A stretch of DNA of 64,000 bases, from the NCBI GenBank assembly GCA_000934385.1, contig KN880446.1, forward strand, positions 124,001 through 188,000. Direction: 5' to 3'. The translations under genes and the position numbers were made by a program. This stretch comes from Cylindrobasidium torrendii FP15055 ss-10 (taxonomy: Eukaryota > Basidiomycota > Agaricomycetes > Agaricales > Physalacriaceae). Below are positions 21,501-35,320 of this stretch, piece by piece (the first letter of the stretch is position 1; each line of letters begins with the position of its first letter). The notes under the pieces are model-generated. The model was not told the origin of the DNA, did not search any database, and worked only from the letters and a program-made list of their open reading frames with translations.

Positions 21501-24500
21501 CAGCTGGTTGAAGTAACTTTCGGCGGCGAAGGTGCTGGTGGTCCATCAAAGGAAAAAGTGGACAGTCGGGAGGCAAGCATCATTGGGAGTCGGTTCTTCG
21601 TGCAATCGCGAGCTGGAAGCGATGGGAACGCTGGAGAAAGCGCAACATTTCAGGACGAATCAGCGATTGGTGTCGTGAACATATCCGAAGGTGTGTGTCC
21701 AGGCAATTTAGCTCGCCTGAGGCTGACCTGGAACGTAGCCTTCGTTAGGATGCAAATCCCAGGAGTACCAGTATCAGACACGGACGAGCTGCGCATGACG
21801 GTCGAGGGCAAACCATTGTTGTATGGTGACTATCCAATGGACATGTACGCCTCCGATGTCGATGTTGAGCTTCGACCGGATGGCAAGGTAACCCTATTCA
21901 TGCAATAATATACTTCCTACGTTCAACACTGTCTAGGATGAGACGGCGGCAGTGGTGAATATCATGGATGCAACATTGAAGCATGTGTCACCCTCTGGGT
22001 CGATGGACACCCTTCTCGAATTGACAGCCCCACGCAGCCTGGTATGTCGTCGTCTGAAGTAGACGAAGAACCTTGACAAAGTAATGCTTGTTCAAAGACA
22101 TCGCCTGGGCAACCGATGCTCAACCTGGTGTTCAAGTCACTAGCTATCCCGGAAACGTCGTCGAAGGAATCCAGAATTCGATTGACACTGTGGGGCTTCA
22201 CGTTCAACTTCAGGGCGGATATCAGTTGGGTTGATCAACTAGCGAGCTTCTTCAAGGCACCACCAGGCGTATGTCGTCGCCACACCTAGTCTCCTCCGTT
22301 TGTTGACCAGATCCTTGATAATGACAGGCTTTCGAGTCCGTTGTTCCTTCAGAATGCACTCGCGTGGTTGTGCGCGTACTCGATGGATCGTTGGCCGCGT
22401 TCACACCTACATATCCCGGATGTCTTGTAGTCAATCTCGGAGATTTGGAGTTCGGCGCGAATTTGGTAGGAGGTGCCCCTGAGGTCGTGTTTAGACTGGC
22501 CATCACTTCTGCGGCAGTGCTGCTCATTGACGACACGGCCAACATTGTTCCGTCTTCATCCAGCGGGCGAGGAGGAGTTGTTTACTGGAAGGTGATTCCA
22601 CGGACGCTTAACACAGAATCTGAGCTCACCCCTCCTAGAAGCGTGGGTTTGCTCTTCTAGCCGAGCTGGCGGACCTGTCCGTTTTGTTCGAAAGCAAGCC
22701 CGCTGACATCAAAGTGCGTGGCTAACGCCCTAGAGCTGACCCTCATCCAACGGTTTGCTATAGGTCACCATCGAACGGATTGGGTTGCGCCTGCACCTAT
22801 GCGCTGATACTGGTTCTGCGCTTGCAGCATTCATAGGCGATATGACTGCTGCTTTCCAACCTCCGCCAGAGGTTCGGTACGTATGCATTACCGATCGTTG
22901 TGCTACCTCACTAAGAAGCATGCAGGCCCCCAAAGCCCAAGCGCACTCCAGCAGTCGTAACAGAACAACCGGTGTATGGTTTGGCTTCGCTGGACGACGA
23001 TGCCTTCCGACGTCCGCCTGATATTGGGCCGGCGCCTGACATGATTTACGACGACCTTCCAAGCAATTTGGACTACCTGGACGACTCGTTCAGTGCTGCT
23101 GCTGGACTCCGTGAACTTCGCGACGATGATTTTGATGACTTTGATGTAGAAAGTGCAAATGCAGTGCCCATACCGGACGAGAGTGGGGTCGGCGTCGTTG
23201 CGAATGTGGGCGGCGAAACGATCAAAATGTTGCGACCGGAGCTGGGGGGTATGGAGAACTACTTCGACAACCTTCCGCCTGAGCCTACAGATGGTAGTCA
23301 ACCGTGCGTTTGTTCCCAACATGCGCCTAACTATGCTCAACTGATTAAACGGTGTTTGAAGGTTGGCAGATACGGCGCTGCAGATCAAAATTTTGCGCGG
23401 AGACGTCAATGTATTCCTTTACGATGGCTACGACTGGGTGCGGACGCGAAAAACCATTGAGGAAGGTATCAAGGAGATGCGCAAGCGGTTGGCCAAGATT
23501 AAACAGCTCGTCGCCAGTGGCCAAACACAGGACTCGACAATCGAGGAAGAAACAAGCGCCCTTCTGTACAACTCGGTGTACATTGGTCTGGAGCATGAAA
23601 TCGACGAGTTGGAACCAACGGCACTCATCGCAGCTATCGACGAGGAGCTCAAGGATGATTTCGAAACGGTCAGCCAGAGCTCATGGCAGTCGCTGAAGCC
23701 GCAAGGACCTGGCGCGACACCAAGACCCCAGGTCAAGGTGCCCAAAGTTGCAGGCAAGAGGCTGACGAGAAGTAAGGGTCCGAACATCGAGTTTAGACTC
23801 GAGGGGTTGAAGTTGGGAGTGGATAATTATGTGCCGGAGAGCGCCGTGGTATCGAGGATTCTGGCGACAGTGAAGGAAGTGGAGATTTTGGATCACATGA
23901 AGAGTTCGACATGGAGCAAGTTCTTGACCAGCAAGCGAAGCGACGCAAAGGGGAACGTGAGGGAGTCGGATTCTGATATGGTCAGAGTTGAGTTGAAGAG
24001 CCTACATCCTGTACCAGATCACCCATCTGTTGAGGCCAGGCTGAGGGTGCGTGTTCCTTCATTCAAACTGAACATGTTTTTTTTTTTGACGAATAATGAC
24101 AGGCAAAAATCCTGCCCCTCAGACTTCATGTAGACCAAAACGCCCTCGACTTTCTTAAGCAGTTCTTCAGCTTCGAGGATCCTTTGGCATCACCAGCTCC
24201 TTCAAAGGACCCGGATGATGAAGTCTACTTCCGTTCGTGCTTCAACGCTCTTGCTTGTCAAGCTTCTAATAGCCAACAGAGTTCGCGGAGATCTTCCCCA
24301 TCGACCTCAAGTTGGACTACAAGCCGCGTCGAGTGGACTATCGGGCCCTCAAAGAGGGCAAGACGATCGAGCTGATGAATTTCTTCCATTTCGATGGCGC
24401 AGAAATGACTCTACGACATATAACGTTGGCTGGTGTATGCTCTGTTTTATTCCTTTCAGATAAACGCTGACTTGCGTGGTAGATTTCCGGTTGGCCGAGA

Positions 24501-25227
24501 ATATTTGACTTGCTCAATGACCTCTGGACACCCGACGTTAAAGCAACACAACTTGTTGAAGTCATCTCCGGTGTCGCGCCTATCCGGTCTGTAGTCAATG
24601 TTGGGTCTGGCATTGCCGACCTGGTCCTGTTGCCCATTTCGCAATACAAGAAGGACGGACGGATCGTACGCGGTGTACAGAGGGGTGCAACAGCGTTCGT
24701 AAAGTCAACTGCCATCGAGGCTATCAAGCTTGGTGCACGATTAGCGACTGGAACTCAAGTCATCCTCGAGCAAGCGGAGGGCGTCGTTGGTGGACAGTTT
24801 TCTGGTGCTGTCACTGCAGAGACGATGAGCTCACCAGACTTTGTCGCTGGAGAGTTAGACGATGAACTGGACGAAGAGGCATTCAGCAAGTACGCAGAAC
24901 AGCCTACGGATATCAAGGAGGGTATCCAGTCGGCATACCGGAGTCTGCATAGGAACATGAACACCGCGGCGCAGACGATTCTGGCTGTACCGATGGAGGT
25001 CTATGAACGTTCCGGGAATGAGGTGCGCACTTGTCAAATTTCGGCACAAATTTCGCACTGACAACTGAAAGGGCCCTGTGCGCTCGGTTATTCGTGCGGT
25101 ACCCATTGCGGTATTGAAGCCAATGATTGGGGCGAGCGAGGCGGTCAGCAAGACGCTGCTGGGTCTCCACAACACACTGGACCCAAACGTGAAGATGGAC
25201 AACGAGTTGAAGTACAAGCAACGATAG
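18594..25227 (+). CDS. ATG2: Autophagy-related protein 2 (lipid-transfer protein)
   Basis: Rod-like bridge protein that moves lipids from the ER to the growing autophagosome membrane, working with Atg9 and Atg18/WIPI. The start [20 protein letters not shown] and [18 protein letters not shown] form the chorein-type N-terminal domain shared with Vps13. Next come [18 protein letters not shown] and a Ser/Thr-rich variable stretch, then central blocks such as [19 protein letters not shown] and [20 protein letters not shown]. The conserved C-terminal region includes [40 protein letters not shown] and [20 protein letters not shown]. It ends [12 protein letters not shown] at 25225-25227. The start is the ATG opening the chorein domain. 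Around 2,000 residues with several introns; one intron near 24080 carries an 11-12 base T tract. Confidence 0.95.
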
Positions 25228-25513
25228 AAGGGCTACGACTTACGACTGTAATTTACTGTATCACAAGCTACCGTGCTCGCATTTATTCCGGATAAGATTT
25301 GCTCTCGCTTTATTACACCAGATCATGCACTTCTGAACTGTACTTCAAAAGCTGGAGCCATGATGCCAATTTCCAGAGACAATGATCAGTCAAACGCTTG
25401 CATCTTGGAAGTGAATATAGTGACTGAGAAGGGGCCAAAGACATGATGAATTAAGGAAACCTGCATACAAAACAACACGGATAGCATGGATACAGAGGTC
25501 GTCAAGGACAGAA

Positions 25514-26230
25514 TTAGTCTACATCCATAGTCATGGACCGTCCCTCCCCTGAAATGAGCGCACTGCGATTTTTTGCGGGGACCTTGATCTTTTCGCGTAT
25601 TTTTGAAGATTCGGGGGATGCCATGGGCTGGACGAGGGCAGAGGACTTGACAGCCTCGATGCGCTTCTTGCGGTGCGCCTTCTGCTTTTCTTTGCTTGAA
25701 GCCATTCTAGCAGGGTGTGAGCAAAATGAGTAGAATGATTGACGGTGGCGCACCTGTGCTTCCAGAATACGTGCTCCCTGCGCTGCTTTATTTCCCCAAT
25801 GCGCTTCATGCCCTCGATAGTCTTCGCCATGAGCTCTCTGTCGTAGCGGACCGGAACGTTTCGGCGCTTCTCGAAATCGATAGTCGAGTCCTTTCCAGGC
25901 GGTAAGTCCATTGAACAGATCGAAAGTGGTATCGCGCACGATGGTCATTTCCTTGCCCGCAGACTTCCTGAAAGCCTTTGTCCAGCGGACCTTACGGGGG
26001 TTACGCTTCATCCTGATAAACGGGTGAGATTATGTAGCCTTCGTGGGGGCGAAACAGCATACTTGAAGTTTTTATGGCATCTGTAACTCGTCAATGCGGG
26101 CAATGATATTGGGAGACATAACCCACTTTGATGTGCAAAATCTAAAGACCTTTGCATCGTTTCGTACAAACGCCGAGCCATGGCCAGGGTAGACGTTTGT
26201 TGAGCAAAAGTAGCACTTTTCGATTCTCAT
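25514..26230 (-). CDS. RLP24: Ribosome biogenesis protein RLP24
   Basis: Nucleolar assembly factor that holds the place of eL24 on pre-60S particles and recruits the AAA-ATPase Drg1. The start [20 protein letters not shown] has the first zinc-finger cysteine pair. Then follow VFRFCTSK and, across an intron, CHKNFK with the second pair. The exon [20 protein letters not shown] is nearly invariant in the family, and [20 protein letters not shown] follows. The C-terminal extension [17 protein letters not shown] is what separates RLP24 from eL24. Introns fall inside the zinc finger and before MKRN, plus at least two more. Stop TAA at 25514-25516. The start faces VPS55 with only 67 bases between the two ATGs. 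Confidence 0.95.
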
Positions 26231-26297
26231 GATGATGGGAGGGAAGTGATGTATGCACAGCCACGCCGCGTGGATCACAACTCACCCTTGTTCTGTC

Positions 26298-26835
26298 ATG
26301 GCCGCGGGACTCAAGAGTGCGTGCCCACCTCATCCATTACTGGCCGTCACTCACAACATACAGCCGTGATTTTGCTGTCATTTGTGCTTGCTGTTGGCTT
26401 CCTGCTTATCATACTATCGTGTGCATTATGGCAGAATTGGCTCCCGTTGCTCGTCGGTCCGCGCCCCCACATCTTTTCACCAATGTGTTATGACCTGACC
26501 CGATTTACAGCACTGACATTCGTGCTGGCACCTCTCCCGAACGCTATATTCTCGCACTGCGGCCATGATGACTTTTCCGAGTATGAACACAGTGGACCCA
26601 TCGACCTCGGACGCTTCATCACCTCAGTCGTGGTTATCACCGGGTTCGCATTTCCCATCGTCCTCGCACACGCCGCAGTGATAACAGGTGGTGCATGTGT
26701 CATGTCCATTGTCGGTGGAGGGTGCGTCTTCCGCAGTAGCACCGTTTCTTCAACTAATGTTTATGCAGGTTAGTGTATGGGACAATAGTGGCCTACTCTG
26801 CTGCGTTCACCCAAGACGAGTCCGAATTTGACTGA
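26298..26835 (+). CDS. VPS55: Vacuolar protein sorting protein VPS55 (LEPROT family)
   Basis: Small four-helix membrane protein of endosomes that works with Vps68 in endosome-to-vacuole traffic. Four exons join cleanly: 26298-26316, 26364-26456, 26511-26721 and 26769-26835. They give MAAGLKTVILLSFVLAVGF, then LSCALWQNWLPLLVALTFVL, APLPNAIFSHCG, DLGRFITSVVVITGFAFPIV, MSIVGGGLVYGTIV and a short acidic end. The FLSFVLAxGFLL and WLPLLV...APLPN blocks are diagnostic of the family. Predicted length is about 130 residues, normal for Vps55. Introns are 47, 54 and 47 bases. It is divergent from RLP24 and very close to it. Confidence 0.93.
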
Positions 26836-27464
26836 GAATATTACTGGAATCTTGTTTGTATCAACATGGACGTTTAGCTCAACAGTATGTACCAGCATGT
26901 CTCGATACATTCGCCCTATCGGCCATTTCATTTGGGGTGACGGAGCTCAACGCCCTTCTGCACCGGAAAAGTAACCTTTGCATCAGTCTGAAGATTTCGA
27001 AGATGTTTGTTCGACATACTTGCATGGATTCCGATGGTCTGAGCGACTCGATATACGGCAGCCCAATTTTGGATTAGCACACGATGCGTTCGGAATGGGG
27101 CTCACCATCCTTTCTAGGTCACTTTCGTCGCCCATGCCCTGAAGGTAAGACTTGAAAATGGCCATCCATCGCACACAACGAACGTCGAAGATATCTTGAA
27201 TGGCAAATTGGACCTTTAACTTATGTTAAGCCCTGATTTGAAATCGTTCATCGACTGCTGAGTGTAAGAGTCCAGCAGTGCAATGCACTAGTGAGTACTT
27301 CCCATGCCACTTCCTGTTGAGACTGATAATGCACTTGTAGTAGACTCAACAAACATAAATTCAGTTTAAATACGGCTTTTATCTATGCCAATGTTGCTGG
27401 ACGCGCAATGCATGGGTATGTAATACAGAAGTTGAACAAATGTCAAGAGGGATTCAGCAAACAA
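26836..27464. other. Convergent intergenic region, VPS55 and GH3
   Basis: 629 bases, moderately AT-rich, between two gene 3' ends. Two weak open frames (26856-27077 plus, 26983-27174 minus) lack motifs and are not called. I see no repeat or RNA gene. Confidence 0.5.
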
Positions 27465-30400
27465 TTACCAAGGAAGCTCTCCCGTCAACCTAGCGTCCCT
27501 CGAGCTTGCACCAATGGTGATGCCCACTGTCCCATTCGGCTTCTTCCAGCCGTACAAATCAGAGTCCCAGACCGACAGATCATACCTCGAGAGGGTGAGC
27601 TCGACTTCCTGGGATTCCCCAGCCTCCACCTCGACGTTGCTGAACCCCCTGAGAACGGACGGTGGCTCTCCAGATTCCGCGGGGAAGTTCAGGTAGAGCT
27701 GTGGAATTTCTCCACCGTAAACGTCGCCGGTGTTGGTGACGGTGAAGGTGACGGTCCAGACGGGCTCATGCAACCAAGCCGCCACTGAAGCGCCAACCTC
27801 GGAGCCAGTGGGTTCACCTGCATCCCACGCAGACGCTGCATCGTTGCTCTCTCCGGTAGTCTGCACATCCAGGTCGCTGTACTCGAACGTCGTATAACTC
27901 AGCCCGAAGCCGAACTCGTATCGCGGGGTGATGTTGTAGGTATCGAAGTGGCGGTAGTCAATGAGAAGACCCTCCGTATATGGGACGACGAGAATATCCT
28001 CGGGTTCTCCGATTTTCTCGAGGCGCGCAGGGTAGTCGTCGACGCTCTTGGCGATGGTGAACGGAAGACGACCAGATGGGTTCCAGTCTCCATATAGCAC
28101 GTCCGTAATCGAGTTACCCGCCTCATTTCCTGGGACACCCGCCCAAAGAATCTATGAGCAGTTCAGTACATGCAACAGGTGCCAGGGGAGACTACGCACA
28201 GCAGTGACATTGGGGTTATCTGCCCATTGCTCGACATCGAGGGGACCGACAGCGTGAATAACGACAATGGTGTTGTTGTTCTGTTCAGCGACAGCCTTGA
28301 CGAGCTCATCACCATTGTGCCACGCAGTCAGATTCTTCCTGTCGCCCATGTTGTCGTCGACTGTAATGTACTCCTCGCCTGCATCGGAGTTTATGAACAC
28401 GATAGCAGCAGACTGGCGGCGAGCCAGATTCCCAGCGCGCGGCAGGTTGTAGTTGTCGAAGGTCCACGAGACAGTTGTGTGGTCCTGGCGCGCGCGAGCT
28501 TGAATGGCTTCGTACGGCTGTTGGAGAGGTTAGTGCGTCACTGTAGAGACGAATGAAATACGCACAGAAATGAGATACGAAAAGTTGGCCGTTCCGGATC
28601 CCCAGCCCATAGCGAGAATACCGTCCACACCACCTTGATCAACATAGGTATTAGGGCCAATCGACGCTGGCCCAGCATCCTGTCCAGCAAGCAGAATGCT
28701 ACGGGGTTTGTTGAGAGGAAGTGCTCCATTGATGTTCTTCAACAGTACGGTGCTTGCGGCCCCAATTTCGCGCACAATTTCGGCATGGTCCCCCTGGACG
28801 TCGATGTGCTCGTTCACAGATTCATCATCCGGCCGGAAGGCGTCAAAGTTGACGGTAGGATACGATGGGTCGTCCTGGCCGAGCAGATACCAGCCTGCAG
28901 CGATGCGTACAACCATGTCGTCGATGCGGTCTTCGGGGATAGTTCCGTTCTCGACATACGAGGTCAGGTTGGGACCAAAGTAGCTTCCGCCAGTGCCAAG
29001 GTCAATGTCGCCAGCCATGGTCATGTCCAATCCTGTGATGGCAGAAATTGTCGAGTGTGTGGCGCCCCAATCCGACATGATATCTGCGAGAGGGCGTGAG
29101 AACATGGAGTATTCGATAGAAGGGCAAACACACATCCTTGAAACGCAAGCTCATGCTTCACGAGCTGGTTCAGCAGGTGGTCGCTCTCGCATGAGAAAGT
29201 CCCGTTAAGCATGTCTACAAAGTCAGTTAGCAAGAACATCAATGTTATGAGTGTTACTCACTATAGCCACACATGATACTGGCTACACCGGCCTGAACGC
29301 TGCGCAAATACGGGTGCATGTACAGCTCATGCATTGTGCGGTCATCGATTTCCGACGTCGACGCTTTACGGTGCCATTCCTGTTCACTGTTTTCCCATGA
29401 GCCGAGACTTCTGGTGCCACTGGCCGTGGAACTCACTTTCCAACAAGATGCTTCGCGCATGCCTGGACACCAGCTGCTTGCATCCCCAGAACGGTCTCGT
29501 AGGCACCCTCACCAGACAAGTAAGGGTCAGCACCGAAGCCTTCGAAGTTGCGGCCGCCTTCTGCCAAGCGTCCCAAGTTCATCATAGGTCCCAAGGCAAC
29601 GTGAACACCTTTTCCGTAATGTTCTTGACCCATGGCTAAGCCGCGTTCGCGGATAAGACGGCGATTGAATCTGAAATTAGTCAATGGGTGTGCGGAAAGC
29701 AAGGAAAATAGAGCTTCACGTTGCAGCAACGTTGATGGCGGCGGGGAAAGCAGTGACATAGTCGGCGAAGCGCACGCCAAGTGGGGAGTCCTCGAGGCAG
29801 AGACTAGGGAATCCCTTGTCTTCGACAGTGTAAGTAGTGCCCTAGGAGATGTTTAGGACGCGGGAACTTAGTTGTAAGTGGTTGCTTACAACACAGCGCC
29901 CATTCTCCCAGCCTTCGCCGGTGACAACGCCAATTTTGTCATCGAGCGTGAAGGTCGACACCTGCGGCACCTGGTAAGCACTCTGCACGATGGAGAAACG
30001 AGATTAGCGCGCACCAGGTCCTTTGCCTTGACGAAGGCCGCGGCCCATGCTGCTGAGAAGTCCAAAACTCCGACTGTGCCGACCTCTGGAGCGGTTGTCG
30101 GTTCTACGGGAATACCGCCTGTGCCGGTGGGCGAAGGGAATGGGGTGAAGGTGTATGAGGAAATGGGAACCGTGTTCCTCGTTGTGGTCGACACCGTGCC
30201 AGTGGCGGCGATAGGGCCAGACACACTGGCGCTTGAAGTGGGCGCTGAGGAGAGCACACTACTTGTTGCACTAGAGGCTGGCACCTCGGAGGAAGTAGCT
30301 ATGGATGATATCGAGAATGTCGACGATACAGATGCGGTCGATGCTGCTGACGACGCGGCCGTAGACGCTTCCGAAGACGCGGAAGGGGTGGACGCCGTAG

Positions 30401-30485
30401 CACTGGCAGAGAATGAGGCGACGGACGAGCTCTGCGCAAGCACGTAGGGCAGGAGCGCGGCTAGAGCGAAGAGCCGCACGGCCAT
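27465..30485 (-). CDS. Secreted GH3 beta-glucosidase with Ser/Ala-rich N-terminus
   Basis: Family 3 glycoside hydrolase; fungal members of this layout cleave cello-oligosaccharides to glucose outside the cell. [17 protein letters not shown] is a clear signal peptide. About 110 residues of Ser, Ala and Thr follow before the catalytic barrel, unlike most family members. The barrel shows [49 protein letters not shown] and the nucleophile motif [19 protein letters not shown]. The second domain has [18 protein letters not shown], then [18 protein letters not shown] and [21 protein letters not shown] fibronectin-like C-terminal domain starts at [20 protein letters not shown] and ends LTGELPW before the stop at 27465. 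It is interrupted by several short introns. The neighbour at 31741 is another carbohydrate-linked hydrolase. Confidence 0.93.
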
Positions 30486-31740
30486 TTTGGAGTCTGGTGG
30501 TCGATAGTAAACCTGGGGGCAAGTCCAAGTTGACAGAGAAGCAAACAAACGCTCTATTTAAGCATTTCTCGAAAGTTAGTCCGCTGATCAAAGTGACTTC
30601 TTCATTTGGGAGGACGACCGTCGGAATCACGTCGGATGAAACCTGGACACAGTAGATGATGCAACCATACAGTCTGGGGTAAAAACACCGTCTTCCCGAA
30701 TCTGGACGCGCCGCCCCCGCTCGTAGACACGCTTTTCACCGTCGAGAATTCTCCTGGAATTCCCATAACATCGAATTTTCCTATCTACCCATTGTCGAAT
30801 GCTGGCCTCTCGGAAAAGCCTCGGACTCCAGAGACCACCGCTCGTGCTTCCACGGAAAAGACAAATAGCCAAAGCGTAGCCAAGCGGTGAGCTTTGTCTA
30901 CATTGTCACTCGAGGCCATTCTGTATATCCGACACAAGTATGGCGCACCACTTTAGCCCACCATTCGACCGCATTTCTACCTTGGCAAGTGCTACGAATC
31001 GACGGTAATACTAATCGAGTGTACCTCAACAAATAGGTTATCATTCCTGAAAGTACTTGACCATTGCATACATATGCTTTTCTTACCGACGACGATGAGC
31101 TGGTCGAAATTGCCAATGTCGGCAATTAATGTTGTGGATGATCGTGTGTGATTGCATTGACACGATAACGTGACCTTTTGTCTCTGCCGGCTGCCATCAC
31201 GTCTCGCGTTGCACAGCAATCCTACGTGTGAACGCAGGCACAATCTCAAAGGACAAAAGATTCTAGCAGCACGTCGTACCGTTTGGTCTATATATTTTGC
31301 AGGGACAAATGAGCAAGTCAATCGAGCCCTCTACTGAACAGACAGGTTTTCTCTAAGTCTAGAGTGTTTTACACAAGGATCGGAGATATCATTATGAAAT
31401 ATCGGACAGGCCCTCTGTTCAAGCCGGGAGAACCTAGCGCGGAATGAGAATTCGAATTCGCTCTTCGTGTACGCCCAATGCTAGGCGGTAGGCCTGGGTA
31501 GGCGGAAGCGCGGTCGCGGAGGAAGATTTCCAGGCAGCATATCCTGGGCGAACAAGTACTGTTGGGCGGAACTGAGGGGACCACGTTCACCGAGCTTCGC
31601 AGAGACATTGCAGAATATGGATTGATGTGATATCTAGTTGAAATGCCTCGGAGACGCAACAGAAACCCGTACGGTATTCCGGGCCGCAATGAACAGTCAC
31701 TCATCGATTGAACTCTTCTACGTGCGTTTCAACCATCGAG
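30486..31740. other. Divergent intergenic region, GH3 and GDSL hydrolase
   Basis: 1,255 bases between opposite start codons. It contains the palindromes GAGAATTCTC (near 30747) and GAATTCGAATTC (31448-31459). Three TAGGC-type direct repeats lie between about 31483 and 31506. The sequence TAGCCAAGCGGT near 30876 resembles an A box, but no matching B box follows. Open frames here have no recognisable family motifs. Confidence 0.5.
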
Positions 31741-32815
31741 ATGTCCCGCGTATTCCAGCGTGCGCCCGGATGGCATTCGTTCTCACATATCAAAAGGCTC
31801 GTGATATTGTGGGTATACAGTAACCAGTAACCACTTGCTCGGACCTTGTCCTTCAAGTTGCTGGCTTCGACTTGTAACATGAGTTGATTCTTCGTCTATT
31901 CTAGTGGGGACTCCTACAGCTCCGTGCTGTTAGCGTTGAACCAAGGAGTCAAACCAACCGCATCACTACCTCTCAGTGGCCAGAAATTCCCTGGTCACGT
32001 TTGGAACGAGCCTGGCATGCCCAACTGGGTTGGACACCTCCTTACGCAGTATCGTGACGGGCCACTCTTCCAGCCCGAGGGTACCAATGACGCTTGGAAT
32101 GAGGATCCATTACTTGTTTACGACTATGCGCTGGGCGGAAACACCCTTGATGGAGTGCAGAGACAGGTCAACGTCTTTCTCAGAGACATGGCCTCGGAAA
32201 TGGCCGCTACCTGGAAGGCTGAGGAAACACTTTTTGGTGCGTCAGGATTTCTTGCAGCTGTGAATTCGCTGAGGGCAGGGCAGTCTCATGGATTGGTATC
32301 AATGACTGCGCGTGCGTACTCAGCCTTCCAGTCCTGAATTTCACAGTAATATGGACACTGGAAGATACTCAACCGAGCATGAAGACAACATAGAGAAGTT
32401 ATTCTCCATGCAAGAGCAACTGTACATGGCTGGGGCCCGCAATATTCTTTTCATTGATGTGCCACCCATGTGGCGTATTCCAGGAGGTACGCAGTCTATA
32501 TCTTGCAAGAAAAGTATCGAGATTTTTGCAGTCAGAGGCCCCGGGGAATCATCCAAAGCTGCGGTGGCAAGCTGGAACAGCAATCTTGTCTCGAAGGCCG
32601 AAAAATTTAGCTCTCAAAGGCCTGATGTTACCTGCCTCTTGTGGTCTTCGTTCGACGCATCAAACACCATACTGGACAGGCCTAAGGAGCACCGGTTTGA
32701 TCGTGCGGATTTAAAGAAAAGTGGTGGAGGTATTTGGGTTGACCATATTCACCCCACGAGTGCATACCATAACCACATTGCAAAGTATCTTACCGACTTT
32801 CTCAAGGGCATATAG
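31741..32815 (+). CDS. SGNH/GDSL esterase, carbohydrate esterase 16-like
   Basis: Serine esterase of the GDSL class; CE16 relatives remove acetyl groups from sugars. The start MSRVFQRAPGWHSFSHIKRL leads to VIFGDSYSSV. An intron (31809-31904, donor GTGGGT) falls inside the Phe codon just before the nucleophile Ser, and removing it restores the motif. Exon 2 (31905-32236) has FPGHVWNEPGMPNWVGHLLT and DYALGGNTLDGV. Exon 3 (32284-32311) gives SWIGINDC with the block III Asn. The last exon runs from about 32347 and has LFSMQEQLYMAGARNILFID and the catalytic WVDHIHPTSAYHN. The intron before it would be only 35 bases. No signal peptide is visible, so the enzyme looks intracellular or the first exon is incomplete. 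Confidence 0.82.
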
Positions 32816-33057
32816 TACACTGCATCTTTAGGAGACTCTACATTCATAGCTATACCCAGTCTATGCTAGCATTCGTTGGATTTAAAAAATCACGGGACAG
32901 TCCCCTGCAAGCGCCGGGCAAAGACATCGCTGAGATAGCACCAGTGTGCAGGGCATATTGCATATTATACAGATGCGCTATAAATTTTAATGATACAAAA
33001 ACGAAAGCCTATGCCATCCCAGCCGCTCGCCCAAAAGTAGTCGCATGGATTAGACAT

Positions 33058-35079
<2,022 letters not shown>

Positions 35080-35320
35080 GATGGGAGTGGGGGACACACA
35101 GGAGGGCGTCACGTATGGAATCCATCAATGGCGATCGAGTTGGCCAGACAGTGGATACCGTCGAAGGAGGCGAACATCGCTGATCTATGCAGGCTACCCA
35201 GCGCAGGTGCTCCAATGTGCAGTCGTTTTCGGAATTTGGCAACGCATTATCTGAAAACGTCTATGAATGTACCCCATCATCGTCTCGCGTGGGCCGAAAT
35301 GTGAGCGTGACGTGACAGCT

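Noticed and set aside
30870..30900. TAGCCAAGCGGT resembling the A box of a tRNA-Ser/Leu gene
   Set aside because: No B box or foldable T arm within the next 90 bases, and no acceptor stem pairing.
31880..31920. In-frame stop just before the GDS motif suggesting a GDSL pseudogene
   Set aside because: A GTGGGT...CTAG intron removes the stop and restores VIFGDSYSSV from a clean upstream exon.
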